DNA of 64,000 bases from contig JARZZO010000014.1 in NCBI GenBank assembly GCA_030544215.1, forward strand, positions 16,898,234-16,962,233, read 5' to 3'. Positions 44,311 to 57,139 of this stretch are shown here, piece by piece. Each line of letters opens with the position of its first letter. Positions within the stretch are counted from its first letter, which is position 1. Position numbers and translations under genes: made by a program. Source of the stretch: Zantedeschia hybrid cultivar (lineage: Eukaryota > Streptophyta > Magnoliopsida > Alismatales > Araceae). The notes beneath the pieces are model-generated. The model had not been told where the DNA came from, made no database searches, and saw only the letters and a program-made list of their open reading frames with translations.

Positions 44311-47300
44311 AGGAGGGCCTAACTTGAGCCAACTCCTTCAAGTACTCGGCCTTGTTCACTCAACCTTGTCAGATCCTAACATGAGTTAAGATATACATGC
44401 CATTAATCCCGGCTATAACTCTGAATACATAAATTGTAGATAATTTATGCATTTTGTATACGGTATTAATGAAACTTTAATTTTTTAATAGAATCAAGTT
44501 AATTAACTTGAAAGATCAACACCAAGAAACTAGACAAAACTTGAACTGAGTTTGTTTATCTAACCGAAACCAACCCGTGTGTGGTAGAGACGGCTGCGAG
44601 TCCTCTTGTGAAGATGGGCAATGCGCGTAAATAGTGAGAAAGTACAAGAGGAGAAGAGAAATAGAAAAGGACCAGCTTGTAACCCTTAGTGATAACTTCT
44701 TAGGGAAAAAAAAAAGAGTTCTCGATGTGTTTTTCTTTGGAGAAAAATTTACGTAAGATGGGCTTCATTTCCTACAAACAAGGAAAAGTTCCACAGAACA
44801 TGTGTAACTGTAGAGGTCTATTTTCTTTTCAACTCTAATTTTAATAGATATTTTAAAAAAATGCATTCAAAGATCTTGACGAAGAGTGATTGAGATCCGA
44901 TTCAATTACGTTCAACTAATGGAAAGCCCAAAGACCCGCGACCCACAAGCCGTCACGTGACTTCTGCGGGTTCCCCGACAGATGAGATAAAGGCCAAGAT
45001 CAAGAACGAGAGGGTTCTGGCCCCTCATAAAACTAGATCATAAGGGGACTCACGCCTCAGTCGGCAAGTCCCGAGATCATTAACGTCTCAGTCGAGTTCG
45101 CCGACTATCCGAGAGGAGCCAATCCTCTCGGTATTCTACAGCCCCCGCTCCGGCTGAAGGGGGCAAGGTTCCGAGGTTGGAAGGTCACAGTCCCCTGACC
45201 GTCCGAGAGAGCAGGGGTCCTCAGGTCAATGCATTACTTCATCCTACAATTAGGAGGACCTCACGGTCTAACAGCGTAACCGTTCATTAATGACATGTCC
45301 CTACGATTTACTCCCTTCATGACGAGAAAAGATCTCTCTTTCCAATCTAGTATCTTGAATCATGGCATTTTCTAATAATCATGACGAGCTGTGATATCAT
45401 CTACTTATCTCACCATAGATCATATTTTTAGAACAAATTTAAAATCTCAATTAATCCACCTCTAGTCTAAATACATCACATAAATCCTCCAACCATGAGA
45501 GATACATATCACATAATATATGACATGTAGACATAGCTAGTAATATGTGATCGTAAGTTCCAATTTCAAGACAAGATTCATGAATAAAGGACATAAGATA
45601 GAATTCAAAGAATAAAGTCCTACATATTAATCAAGATTTACATGAAGATGATATAATCATGATTCAATAGATTATAAAAGATCTAAACATATTTAAATCT
45701 TATTTAACATGTGCCAATTTTAAGCATATGCCAATCACAACAAATGGATATGCATTTAACGACAATAGAAGGGACAAACACACAAACTACCGAAGTACTT
45801 AAGTGCTAATATCTTGTCCCATCCAACTATAAATTGTTATGGCATTATGTATCAACGTCACATGATTTTACATGTCGGAAATTAAGATTCCACCAATTGT
45901 CCATGGATCCTGACCCGCCCTAGCTATGAATGCTCGTAGAGTCGGCCTAAATCCCCTCTCAAGGTGGCATTGTCCAAATAATTTTTCACAAACATGATGC
46001 ATATTTCAATAGGATTTTCAATGATCGTATGGTCTATAATTTCAATTTCATACGGTGCTAATACATATAATAACAAGAACTAATTAACTTATTCAAGATC
46101 GAGCTAGTTAAAAGGATAAATCAGGTTATTGCCATGTGATCTGAAACAAAACTGGTGCAAACAGATTCCACATATGTTTTAGGCTCTATTGGAAAATTTT
46201 CGGAATTTTCGGTGCAGATTGCATAATTTCTAGCAGTTATAGAAAAAAATTAGAGTAAGAAAATGCATGAATAATCAATATAATTATCAAATGTTCTCAT
46301 AAAATAGCCAAATGTTATGTACAGCTTAATGAAGTCATAACAAAGGAGATCTCCAAGTTTCATGATTCCCAATTCCCGATTCAATTCCGAAGTATTGAAT
46401 TAAATAGAATTTCGACAAATCACAAAACATGATAAAATAAAATCAAACCATGTCAAAAAATTCAAATTTTATAGGGACATCTAGGACAATATGATGAGGG
46501 CCTATACAAATTTTGGTATAATTTAGATATGAATTGAGTGAGTTATAATATCCGCAAGTCAAGTCAAATATGTTGTCAAGACATATTATATAGACTGAAA
46601 AGAAATTTATTAAATATATATCAAATAATTTTAAAAAATATAAAATTTTATGAAAAATAATTAGATATGCTGACCTAACGCCTGTCAAAATGTTAGGTTA
46701 ATTAGACATCAAACGAAAGAGAATAGACCTCTGGAAGTCGGCAGAAAAATCGTAGTAGATTAGGCTTCAGTTCAGACGGTAGCCTAGGTGGCCTCCTGAT
46801 GGTCAGACGGCCATCTATGTGGCTGCTTGATTATTAGTATATGGTTGTCCGATGGTGAGTATCAAACAGTCACATAGCTTGCCATCTGATGCATCAGACA
46901 GTCATTGAGGTAGCCGTCTAATGCTGACGGCCAATTTTGTAGCCGTCAAACCACCAACACATAGTTTTTGAGTTTTTCTTCGACTTTCTTGGAAAACAAA
47001 AGAATTTTAGATGATTCAAAAGTTATTTGAAAACATCTTTACATAGGTTTAAGTCTTTGAAACAAGAGATTTTATCATTAACACAAAATATTTCTGTGTG
47101 TTAGATAATCATCACCTGCCTTTACGGTTGAACGGTTTATCCATGCAACTCCTATGAATCTCCTATGGGATCCACGACTTCCTAGCCTCCTATTTCGTCC
47201 CCTTGATTCCCTAGAAGGTGCATCACATGAATATTATTACTCCCCTTCAAGAAAAACTCAATTTCTCTTCTCTTTTTCTCGAGAACACAACCTAAAACCC

Positions 47301-49035
47301 ATCTTTGATGTTGTTGTGTGGCTGCTAGGGCTCCTACATGAAAATAATTCCCCATATATACTACCAACTCTGAGTTCTAACCCTACTCAACCCTCCAGTT
47401 CCCTCTTTGGGTTGGATTTGCCCAATGCTAGCTTCCCTTTCCATGAACAAGAGGAATCCGGGAAGGAAGAAGCTCCCTTTGCACTGGTAACGGTTTTCAT
47501 ATTTGAAAATCAAACTTTTACCTCTTTTAAATATTAAAATTTGAAAAAATGGTATTCTATAAAGTTGTAGATTTTTTCGAGTTCTTTCCAACGGTATTAG
47601 CCATATAATTTCTGAGATTCCTACACAAACACATTGGTGTTTATTAGCTTTCTATCCTGATATTCTGAACCTAATAATATAACTTAGTTAATGGGTTAAT
47701 TACACCCTGTTAATTGGGCAATTGGCCTGTTAAGTCTCAACTATGTTGGATCTAAAATTCTAGGGCATGACAAATGATGACTATTATACATTGAATAAAT
47801 AAAAGACAGACACGAAATAAACGTATATAAAATAAGAGACATAAAAGAAGTGATGAGATGAAGTCAAGTATATCAGACACGGTACTCTTGAAATCCTTCA
47901 CTTTAGGTACTCCAAAGTACATGGTGAATGTGCTCAACTACTCTCTGCATGTGCCTTGGTCATATCTAAAGTTGGGGCGGCCTGGTCTTTAATATAGTGG
48001 CCCTTGTGGATTTCTCCCTGCATAAAGGGCGAACCTGTAGGAATTGAGATCACCTGGACCTGTCCTTGGACCCTTACATACAGATTATTAAAACTCGTTA
48101 GAGAAAAAAATATTTATTAATTAATGAATAGTTTTTTTTCACTTTTATGAGATTTAAGGGTTCAGATAATTAAGGTCTAAAGACTAGGCCCAAACTTCCG
48201 GATCCAACCTTGTAGTGGGCCGCATGAGGAGAAATCTTTCCTGTGTCGTAGGTGGATGGGAGCAGCCCTCCTCAAGAAGTGTGTGTCAAAGGCGCGCACA
48301 ACACATAGAAGTGAGAACATATAGTTTTTGGAACTTACAGACATCGTAATCGTTCCGTCACATGTTACCATGCATCAAAAAAATTATAATCAATGGAGTA
48401 ATACTTGTTATAATTGAAGCATGTCAAAGGGTCGTATTTTACAGTTAAGCAATCTTACTGTCAGATTGTGTATACATGTTAAGGCTGAGTTTAGTTGATC
48501 TTCGAATTAGACAATTTAAAAAGATAAGCTTTCAGTTTTATATTAACATGGTCATCCGGAAGGTTGCAGCAAATATTGCCCTTAATACTGCCCATTCCAA
48601 ACCAAGTTACAGTTAACACAGCATGCGCTGCCTATGACGATGTTTGGGCATATCCCGGCATATATAGTTATATGTACTGCTGCGTTAGAGTCTGTAATGC
48701 GATCCGTAAGCTTACGGACACAAATGTCCTCCAAAAAGGAGAGTTTTGTAAGCCATTCAGCATATTACGCATTCCGAAACAGAAAGAATTACAAATTACA
48801 TCACGGAAACATAACATTAACATAGACTGACCGTTGGAACTATGAACCAAGCATACACTCGTCTTTATTCTGATTAGGCTTATGAGCAACGCCTCCCACA
48901 GAAAGCCCAATCTTAATTTATCGAGAGAGATGACCACAGTATATATATATATATAGAACACACTACGCAGACGCTGTAGGTTAACTTCGCTCGTATATAT
49001 CCAGTACGCGCTTGCATGCTGTGCACCGGTACCTA
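44311..49035. other. Intergenic region, no supported gene
   Basis: Repeat-rich spacer. 44930-45300 is a GC-richer unidentified block (possibly an LTR scrap). 46760-46960 repeats words of the type CAGACGGYCATCTATGTGGC and GTAGCCGTC. Around 47743-47769, GGATCTAAAATTCTAGGGCATGACA has the look of an inverted LTR start (TGTCATGCCC on the - strand), but no partner was found. The 127-codon frame at 47154-47537 resembles no known protein. (AT)n lies at 48940-48954. Confidence 0.4.
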
Positions 49036-50222
49036 TTACTTCTTGCAGACGATGCCGTGGCCTCCGCGCATGCCACTCTCACAGCTCAGGACGGGCTTCC
49101 CGGTGACCATGGCGATGCCGGCGGCCTTCCCGCTGCCGAACCTTGTGACCTCGCAGTCGGTGCTGAACAGGCTCGAGACGGCGTACTTGGGCTCGCCGCC
49201 CATGATCGGCATGCTCGACGACATCTTCACCCTGCTCAGGTAGTCGTCGCGGTAAGTCTGGCCCAGCACGCCGTGGACGTCGCCGGTACTGAGCGAGAAG
49301 AACTTGAACCCGAGCTCCAGGTGGGCGAAGCAGTCGTCGGCGGTGATGCCGTAGCGGTGGATCCGGGACTCCTCTTCGGTGATGGGCACAACGTTGGCCG
49401 TGATCTTGAGCTTGCCCTCCACCTCGATAGTGACGCCGTTGGTGTCGGCGGAGCGGACGATGGTGACGGCGGGCTGAGCCGACGACTGCCATTTGGCGCC
49501 TTCCAAGGCCGGGAGGACGACGGGCTCGCCGTCAAAGGCGATGGCGAGGCGGTCGGCGTTGTCGTCCCACGTTGCCGTTTTCTGTGCGCCGACGTAGAGT
49601 CGGTGGTCGCCGAAGAGGATGCCAACGGACTGTACCCACGTGAAGTCGCGAGACATGGTGGGATTCCGCCGGCCGATGAAGTGGGCGTTGATGTGGAGGT
49701 CGGAGTCGGAGAGGAGGCAGAAGTTGCGGTCCTTTTTGCCGTGGAAGTAGAAGGTGATGCCATCTCCACCGATGAAGCGGGGGTCTTGGCACACAGCGCC
49801 TGGTACGTTGCATACTGCACAAGCAAAACATGGAAACCCACACGTACTCAGTCAGTGCTGACTCTACTGTACATCTTCATCTTTACACGAGTAAATCTCT
49901 CTCTCTCTCTCGATCTCGATCTCGATAGATAGATAGATTAGATAGAGAAGGTGTTCGACGTGGGAAGCTTACAGCAGACGGGGCTACAGGTGAGGCAGTT
50001 GATGTAGCAGTCTCGAGGGCAGCTAGATGGGCACTCGATGGGGATTTTGTAGCAGTACTTGAAGGCCTTAGACTTGCACTTCTCCTTAAGGTGCTTCACC
50101 GGCTTGGGATGCTTGGGTGGCTTGGGCTTCTCGGATGGTACCGGCGACTTGGGCCCCGGATCCGCTCCCATGAGGACCGCACTAGCGAGGAGGAGCACCA
50201 CCACCAGCAGCGATCGCGCCAT
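49036..50222 (-). CDS. Root-cap/LEA-related secreted Cys-rich protein, copy C
   Basis: On the - strand, exon 1 is 50222-49973 (donor TGCT|GTAAGC) and exon 2 is 49814-49036 (acceptor TTGTGCAG|TA), phase 1, intron 158 bp, 342 residues, stop TAA. Exon 1: signal peptide (SLLVVVLLLASAVLMGADP), Lys-Pro repeats (PKPPKHPKPVKH), Cys block (KCKSKAFKYCYKIPIECPSSC...CSPVC). Exon 2: CNVPGAVCQDPRFIGGDGI, YFHGKKDRNFCLL, DFTWVQSVGILF, ADDCFAHLELGFKFFSL, and a Cys-containing end (CESGMRGGHGIVCKK), i.e. the full PF06830-type root-cap architecture. It is closer to copy B than to copy A. A TATA (CTATAAGAG on -) lies at 50322-50330. The exported product is probably cell-wall or mucilage associated; the exact function is unknown. 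It is inverted relative to A and B. Confidence 0.9.
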
Positions 50223-50321
50223 GGAAGCGGACAGTGGCAGGGCTTCGAGGTGCTGAAACTGGAGGTGTACCGATCGAGCTCTTTTTGTGTGTGTCTGCTC
50301 CGGAGAGCGTCCCTCGGTGGC

Positions 50322-50330
50322 CTCTTATAG
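50322..50330 (-). promoter_or_regulatory. TATA box of root-cap copy C
   Basis: On the - strand it reads CTATAAGAG, about 100 bp upstream of the ATG at 50222. The surroundings are GC-rich (GCGCGCGTCTCG). Confidence 0.7.
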
Positions 50331-50659
50331 GCGAGACGCGCGCGTGCGAGCACCGCAAAGCTCAGTTTTTGCCGCGTCGTACGCTGCGAAACCAGTGACC
50401 GCGCGGCTCACCCGCACCGCCACCACCTTTGCTTCAGATCGCAGTCTGCATTCATGTGAGGGTACGGTGCTTCGGCATGCATGCACGATCTCTTCACGAT
50501 CCGAAGTAAAGGTAGATGCAGAAGGGCATCCGCATCCATCTCGTTCCCTCCATCCATCGTTTGTTTACACTCATGTCCACACTCCACAGCGAGTTTCCCC
50601 CTCAAGGAGCAGGACCCCGATGCATGGCTCCACAGCAACTAAGCATATGCTATCTTCGA

Positions 50660-51045
50660 GATTTAAAGTGCAAGAGTAATCGTTAACATTATATATGGAA
50701 TATTTATCTCTTACAGCTACTCAATGTTTGTTTTTTAAATTCAATATATATTGCCATTGCAAAAGGCACAACTAAAGGAGGAAATAGATATATCCAACAC
50801 TTTTTATACTTTTGAGATCCCCAAACGAGGAGTCAAGTAATTAAATATCCATTAACCTGAGCTGAAGCAAGTATAATTGCAGCTATCAAGATATGTACGT
50901 TTGCAGCTAATATTTAGTAATGGCATCGTCGGCGCCCATAACACATCTGCATTAGGGTACGTTTTCATTGTTGGATTCTCACGGCAGGCGGGTACGAGGG
51001 AGATGGCAACTGGGGGCGGCAGTTTCCCGCGGCCAGCATGAAACT

Positions 51046-51090
<45 letters not shown>

Positions 51091-52831
51091 TTTCTCAAAA
51101 AAAGTGGACGGACACCCTTGAAATGAACTCCATCAGGGAACCAGTGGAAGACGTCAAAGGGGTGCTTTGCTTCCCATCAGTGATTCGTTGGAATAATATT
51201 AGTTTTGTTGCCCTATAACATGTTAAGCAGTGGAAATAATAGAATAGAAATTATTATACATCTCACTAAAATGATAAAGTAAAATTCAAAAATTGTTTCT
51301 AAAAATTAATTTACGGTTAAAACCTTTATGTATGCCCTTAATAATCTTATTTGTGAGATCTAGACCTCATTATGAAAACTCTGATACATTTCCGCTCGCA
51401 AGCATTAGGTGTAAATTTGGTCCTTCGCTTATTTTTTTTACTTAAATAATTGATTCATCCTGACCTTTATAAATGGAGGCACAAGAAATCCAGGAAGGGG
51501 GTACGTAACACGAGGTCCAAAGAATCTTATAATCTCTTGGCCTGTCACTCTAGATTCTTGATGACGAGGATGATCAGTGGGTACGACTTATTTTGATATT
51601 TTTATATTTAATACATAATAAAATATTTAAGTTTTGAAATTAGTCAACTATCATAAGATCCATTCTTTTGCTTGAATGTTTAGTCTATCCAACTCAAGAC
51701 CAATGGAGAGGGCATCATTATTTTAAGTATAATAAATACTTGTTACAATGCCGGAGCATATACAAATCCACGCAGCTGAGCTGTCCATTTTTTATTTTTT
51801 TAGAAACAATGCTGATTTTAGGGACTACCTTAGATCAGCATTCGTATCTTCTGTTCTTAGATCAGATGGTTGAAAAAAAAAAAAAAAAATGGGCCATGCT
51901 GCTACATGATTTGAGCGGTTAGATCATGTCAGCAATACCATACTGCAGTAAGTATTTTTTTTTAAAACGTATTTTGATCTTGTCCTCTTACGTACATGCT
52001 AGCTTTATCATGTGTGCATGGGTTATATCATATTGAAGTTATGGGACTAGTCCAACTCATAATTTTAAGATATTGAATTTTATCGTTTTTCAAATATAAG
52101 ACTATTTTAATGCACCAAAAAAAATATTTAAAATAAAAATTAATGTTATTTTGAGATACAACAAAGGACACCTAAACCAAACATCCAAAAAGGCTGCGGA
52201 ATAACTGGAATCGGGTCCTTGTGGCGAGTAGAGAGGTCCATTAAGGTTGAGATCGGGACCTTGGGCCCGTCCATTAGTCCTCTATATGTAGTCCAATGCT
52301 CGGTACATGTTTTACAGGGCCATACAATCCGATCTCTAATCTGATAACTTGAAAAATTCTAAAAAATTGAATTTTTTATTGGGCTCGATTTATTAAGGAT
52401 ATTTTTTTAATGTTCACTAGGGCTCATTTTTTATATTTTAACTTTTTTTGGATAATCATACCAGAGATCAGACATGTAGGACATGTGGAGATCGATCTAA
52501 AAAATTCAAAAAATATTTTTTTAACCCACTGGAGTGCCCCCAATTACAACTAAGAGGGCATTTCAACAAGCATTACTCGATTAAAAGATGAATTAGGTTA
52601 ATTGCATATTTTCTCTTAGTGCATAAATAATCTGATAAGAATTGTAATGACGTGTGTCAGGAATGTCATCTGTATTGCATTTACGCACTAGTGGTAAAGA
52701 ATTTTCATTGAAGGTGCTCAGGTGAAGGATATCTTAGGTATTTCTGAATCCACAAGGCGATTAAATGTCTAATAAAAGTTGTCGAAAGATTAAAATCATA
52801 ATGCAGATTCATGAGAACTGTATGATTACCT
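50660..52831. other. Intergenic AT-rich DNA with a (TA)n microsatellite
   Basis: No gene is seen. A TA run of about 40 bases lies at 51048-51087. The remainder is short random frames and poly-A/T runs. Confidence 0.4.
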
Positions 52832-53043
52832 GTTGGCTACTTGGAGAAAACTTGGTTTATCTAGTGATGGTTAATAAATATTATAAATAAAAGTTTAAAT
52901 TTCCCATTTGACGTATACTAGAAAACATGCATAAATATAATTGTGTTGACGAAATTTAGATGCATTCGTTCTGTTGAAAGATGCGTGCAATAGTTGACCT
53001 GTCATTTGACATGGAATAGAGATCCTCTAAGTGCAAGGTTAGA
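52832..53043 (+). repeat. Second copy of the root-cap copy A 3' flank
   Basis: It matches 32669-32876 in the same orientation from TGTTGGCTACTTGG to GATCCTCTAAGTGCAAGGTT. No root-cap coding sequence adjoins it on either side. It therefore looks like the footprint of a deleted gene copy or of a duplication that took only the 3' flank. Confidence 0.75.
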
Positions 53044-54490
53044 ATGTGAATTTCTCTTGGTATCGTTTAAAGTTTTAACCAAAAATTTAGATACCATATC
53101 ATCATTTTTTTCCTGTTCATCGGAAGGCATTTGATTACTTGATCAGATGATTATTATTGAAATTACTTTTTATATAATTTGTTTTATAACTAATTTATTG
53201 AATGAGAACTCTTTGATCAAGTGATCAAATGACTTCAGTTAAAGTAACAAAAAGTATTAAAAAGTATAACAAAATGGCATGCCCCAAGTTTTAATGGTTC
53301 AACTTTTTGTTCCTTCCTTTGTCACCTGTATAACTAAGGATTGTTTAACAGAAACGAAAATACCTATGAACATTTTTTTGTTTAATTATATAGAGTAAAT
53401 ATTTAATATTTTTTTATTATGAAATTAAAAATACTTTCCCGAAAACTGTTAAGTGGCCGTTTCCCCTGTTCATTTACCAATTTCTGCTTGTGAAAAAGCA
53501 AAGACTCGGCTAGCGGCAATTGGCATCATAAGAAAAATGCTATAGTGTTATAACATTTATCACAATTTTTCTTACACTTGTGGGAGGGGATAACTCCTCA
53601 TTTCGTGTCAAAAAGATGTGCAAAGATCTCCATCCCTTGGCGTGAAAATTACAAACAAAAGGCTCTTCTTATGAATATAAAACTTGGTTTTAGTCCTTAG
53701 AATTTTCACTAGTCTGTTATTACCATACTTTTTAAACCCTTGTTTAATAACCAAATCATAATATCTTGAATAATTTCTAATTCTGTTATATATAAGAAAA
53801 TTCTTCGAATATGTAACAAAGGTTGATAAACTGCTCCATAATATTCAAAATAACGTGTCTTCCTTTATTTACTAGATTTGCATTTTTTGGTAGGATGAAA
53901 TTAAGTGAAAAGGGATTTCATTTCTATTCGCACATTTGCACATACCAACATCAAACTTGCTTCTTCCTTCTTGTAGATTCTTAAAAAAAATAAAAATAAA
54001 AAAAATCTAGATGAATCTCTGAGGGTTAATCTTGATACTATATGGTTAAATTTCATCCAATATGATCGTCTTCAACACAGTCATATCGATCTTATGCGAA
54101 ATAACTCTTCCCATAAATGATCATCTTGATTATATATGCATTTACACCTCGGTACAATGGTTAAGCAAGACAATAAATCTTAAAATTTAGCTTTTGTTGG
54201 GTCGTTGGTTGTATTTTACTAATTTCATGGGACCATGTTGATGGGCCAAAGCTGATAACGAACGGATGTTGATGACTGGGATGATCAAGAAGTCCGGCCG
54301 TCCTACTCCTTGGCCCTTTTATTTCCCGCTCCGGTTCGGACTCCGGCTCCATCCCGCTTCATCTAACAGCATTACAACCGTCTGATTGTTGGATCTTAAG
54401 GGTACCATTAATCGGACGACGTATACGAGTTTGAAGACCCTCTCCGAGAAGTTACCATTGCCGCCCACTTCACCGAAAAGGAAGCGCCCG
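53044..54490. other. Intergenic AT-rich DNA
   Basis: No gene is seen. It becomes GC-richer from about 54280 toward the PRORP promoter. Confidence 0.4.
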
Positions 54491-54498
54491 CATTCAAA

Positions 54499-54507
54499 TT
54501 AGGGTTT
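54499..54507 (-). promoter_or_regulatory. Telo-box upstream of PRORP
   Basis: TTAGGGTTT (AAACCCTAA on the - strand) lies about 50 bp before the start codon. Telo-boxes are common in promoters of plant genes for translation and RNA processing, which fits the product. No TATA box is evident. Confidence 0.5.
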
Positions 54508-54558
54508 TGGGTGCGTTCGGGCGGGGAGGTGGTTCGCAGCAGTAGCTCGCCGGCGCTA

Positions 54559-57139
54559 ATGGCGGGCCACCAGGCGAGCGTCCCGCTGGGGAAGAGGAGG
54601 AAGAAGAATCCCACTCCGGAGTGGGAGTTCCATCAGGCCCTCACCGCCTGCTCCCGCGAGAACGACCTCGCCGGCGCCCTCTCCCTCTACCGCGCCGCCG
54701 CCGCGGACCCCAGCTCCCGCCTCACCGCCTACCACTTCAACACCCTTCTCCACATCTGTTCTAATGCCCTAGCTTCCCCCGTTCCCGCCGATCCGGCCGG
54801 CGCCGGCGGCGCCGACGGGCGCTCGTTCTCGTCGGTTGCGGCCGCTGTTGAGGAGGCGTTTCTCATCTTCGATCGCATGGTGGCTAGCGGCATCCCCCCT
54901 TCGGAGTCTACTATCACGTCCATGGCGAGGATCGCGGCGGCCGACGAGGTGGAAGGCGGGGACAGAGCGTTTGAACTGGTGAGAGAGATGGGCGCAAAGC
55001 ACGGCGTCGCCCCGAGGCTGAGGACCTACGGCCCCGCCCTATTTGCGTTCTGCCGGACGGCAGAGGGTGCCGATAAGGCGTACGCCGTTGAAGAGCACAT
55101 GGCGTCGGTGGGGATTTCGCCCGAGGAACCGGAACTCGCCGCCCTTTTGAGGGTGAGTTCGAAAGCAAGGAGGGGGGAGAAGGTCTATGAGTACCTACAC
55201 AAGTTGAGGAGGTCTGTCGGCTCTGTGAGTCCGTCCACGGCGGAGATTGTGAAGCATTGGTTTGAAGGCGAGTGCGCAGCGGAGGTCGGAGGAGAGGTTT
55301 CGGATATGGGTGAAGTAAAAAATGTGGTTTTGATGAATGGGGGTGGTTGGCATGGGAAGGGATGGCTGGGGAAGGGGAAATGGAGAGTGCAGGGATGTAA
55401 CGTTGAACCAGAAGGCTGTTGCTCTTGTTGTGGGGAGCGGTTGGCTTGTGTGGATATTGATCGGACGGAGACGGAGAAGTTTGCAGATGCGGTGGCTTCT
55501 CTTGCCATGGCGAGGGAGGTCAAGAACAATTTTAGAGATTTTCAGGTGAATAGTTTTGATAATTCCATTGTGTAAATCTGGATTTGGATATCTTTCTTCT
55601 AGTATTATGGTTTTCTTTAGCTGCATATTTAAGCATTTAAAGAATAACATGAATCTCAAGGCTTTAATCTGCATTATCCGGAGTAATCAATCTGCAAACA
55701 AAATAGTCTTTTCCTACTTTACTACGCGATCTCCCCGTACACTTGTTTCCTTTTCTTGTGTATATTTCTGAAAATGATAATTTAATATAATGTAGCCCTC
55801 ATTGCTTAGGCAGGCACTATCTCTTCATTAGGATTCAATTTTTTAGCTCTGTCTCTGGGAAACTTAGCACAAGGTTTTAGTTTGAAGTTATCTTGAATCA
55901 GATAACCATATTAACCATTCTTAAGGTGAAAACAACACCCTTTGCTCATTTGAAGGCTACTTGATTTACTTTCGGATCCTTGTTTACAAATTAAAAAAAG
56001 TATCTCTTAAGTAAGTTTCATAGATACAAATTTTCAAAGTTCTCATTACAGATGGTTTCCTTGGGATCCTCTTCATTTAGTGATAACAAGCAATTGTGAC
56101 CGGTACCTATTGAGACTTTCAGATTTATATAGACTTCTCTGAGTGCTTTTACAGATATATGTGTGAATTAAAATTTTCTGTGGTAGACACCTGATTCTTT
56201 GTTCAAAGTTTACGTTTTAGTTAAAACTAAAGCTTATTCAATTTATTATTGTTAGTCTTTTAACAGTTGATTGTCTTACCAGGAATGGTTGAATAACCAT
56301 GCTGAGTATGATGCCATTGTGGATGGAGCAAATGTTGGCTATTACCATCAAAACTTTGCTGATGGTGGATTTTCTTTATCACAGGTTTTTATCATCACCA
56401 AGGCTACTTATAATTAAACTTTCTTTAACACAAGTTGCATATTGATGCTTTTATGTATGATACATTCATAAAATTCAGGTCGAACTTGTGATTAAAGAAC
56501 TATTAGAAAGTAGCCATGGGAAACGGCCACTTGTTATTCTTCATAACAAGAGAGTTATGGGGCTCATGGAGAACCCCTGTAATAGACAATTGCTTGAAGA
56601 TTGGAAAGCTCAAGGTTCATTGTATGCTACACCAAATGGATCAAATGATGACTGGTACGGATGCTGACATGCAAGTAATTACTTATGATGCTTCTGTGCT
56701 TCATGTAGCTATTCCCTCGCCTTTTGTTTATTGTGTAACGATTCCTTGGACTTACTCCTTTAGTAGTTAGTTTTTTGTTTTCATTTCTTTTGCAAATTTT
56801 TGTGTACTTTGGGAACAATACTTACAAAGTTGACATATAAGCTACTGATTTGGGCTAAATATTTATTTCAACAGCTATTTTTTGGTTTCCTTGCCACAAT
56901 TTTATATTCTTCCCTAGTTCGAGTTATCTTTTAGCAGATGCCTTCTTTGTTTGTTTACTTTAAATTCATTTATTTTTTTTAATATTAATCAGAAAATCTG
57001 ACAATGTTTCTATGACAGGTATTGGCTTTATGCATCAGTGAAACTCAAGTGTCTGCTTGTAACAAATGATGAAATGAGGGATCATCTATTTGAACTTCTA
57101 GGGAGGGATTTCTTTCCCAGGTGGAAGGAAAGACATCAA
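54559..57139 (+). CDS. PRORP: Proteinaceous RNase P (PRORP), nuclear type; first four coding exons
   Basis: Exons 54559-55545, 56283-56384, 56479-56654 and 57019-57139 join in frame (phases 0, 0, 2, 0) to 462 residues, without a stop. The N-terminus has a basic stretch (GKRRKKNP) and no organelle-like presequence, so nuclear PRORP2/3 type is likely. PPR repeats fill about residues 20-240 (FHQALTACSRENDLAGALSL first). A CxxC zinc half-site lies at about 287-291 (CCSCCGERL). The NYN metallonuclease domain follows: DAIVDGANVGYY (Asp about 343), NGSNDDWYW (Asp about 420/421), VTNDEMRDH (Asp about 439), the expected metal-binding aspartates. The enzyme removes 5' leaders from pre-tRNA without RNA. 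The last part (basic loop and the His/Cys zinc half-site) should follow 57139 but was not found in the window. The start at 54559 was chosen as the first ATG with a matching N-terminus. Mono-exonic PPR part and GC-rich exon 1 are typical. Confidence 0.93.

Noticed and set aside
47154..47537. 127-codon open frame
   Set aside because: No recognisable domain, low-complexity composition, and it lies in repeat-like DNA; coding is not supported.
47743..47769. Possible LTR start on the - strand (TGTCATGCCCTAGAAT)
   Set aside because: It looks like a common plant LTR beginning, but no partner LTR, PBS or target duplication could be found.
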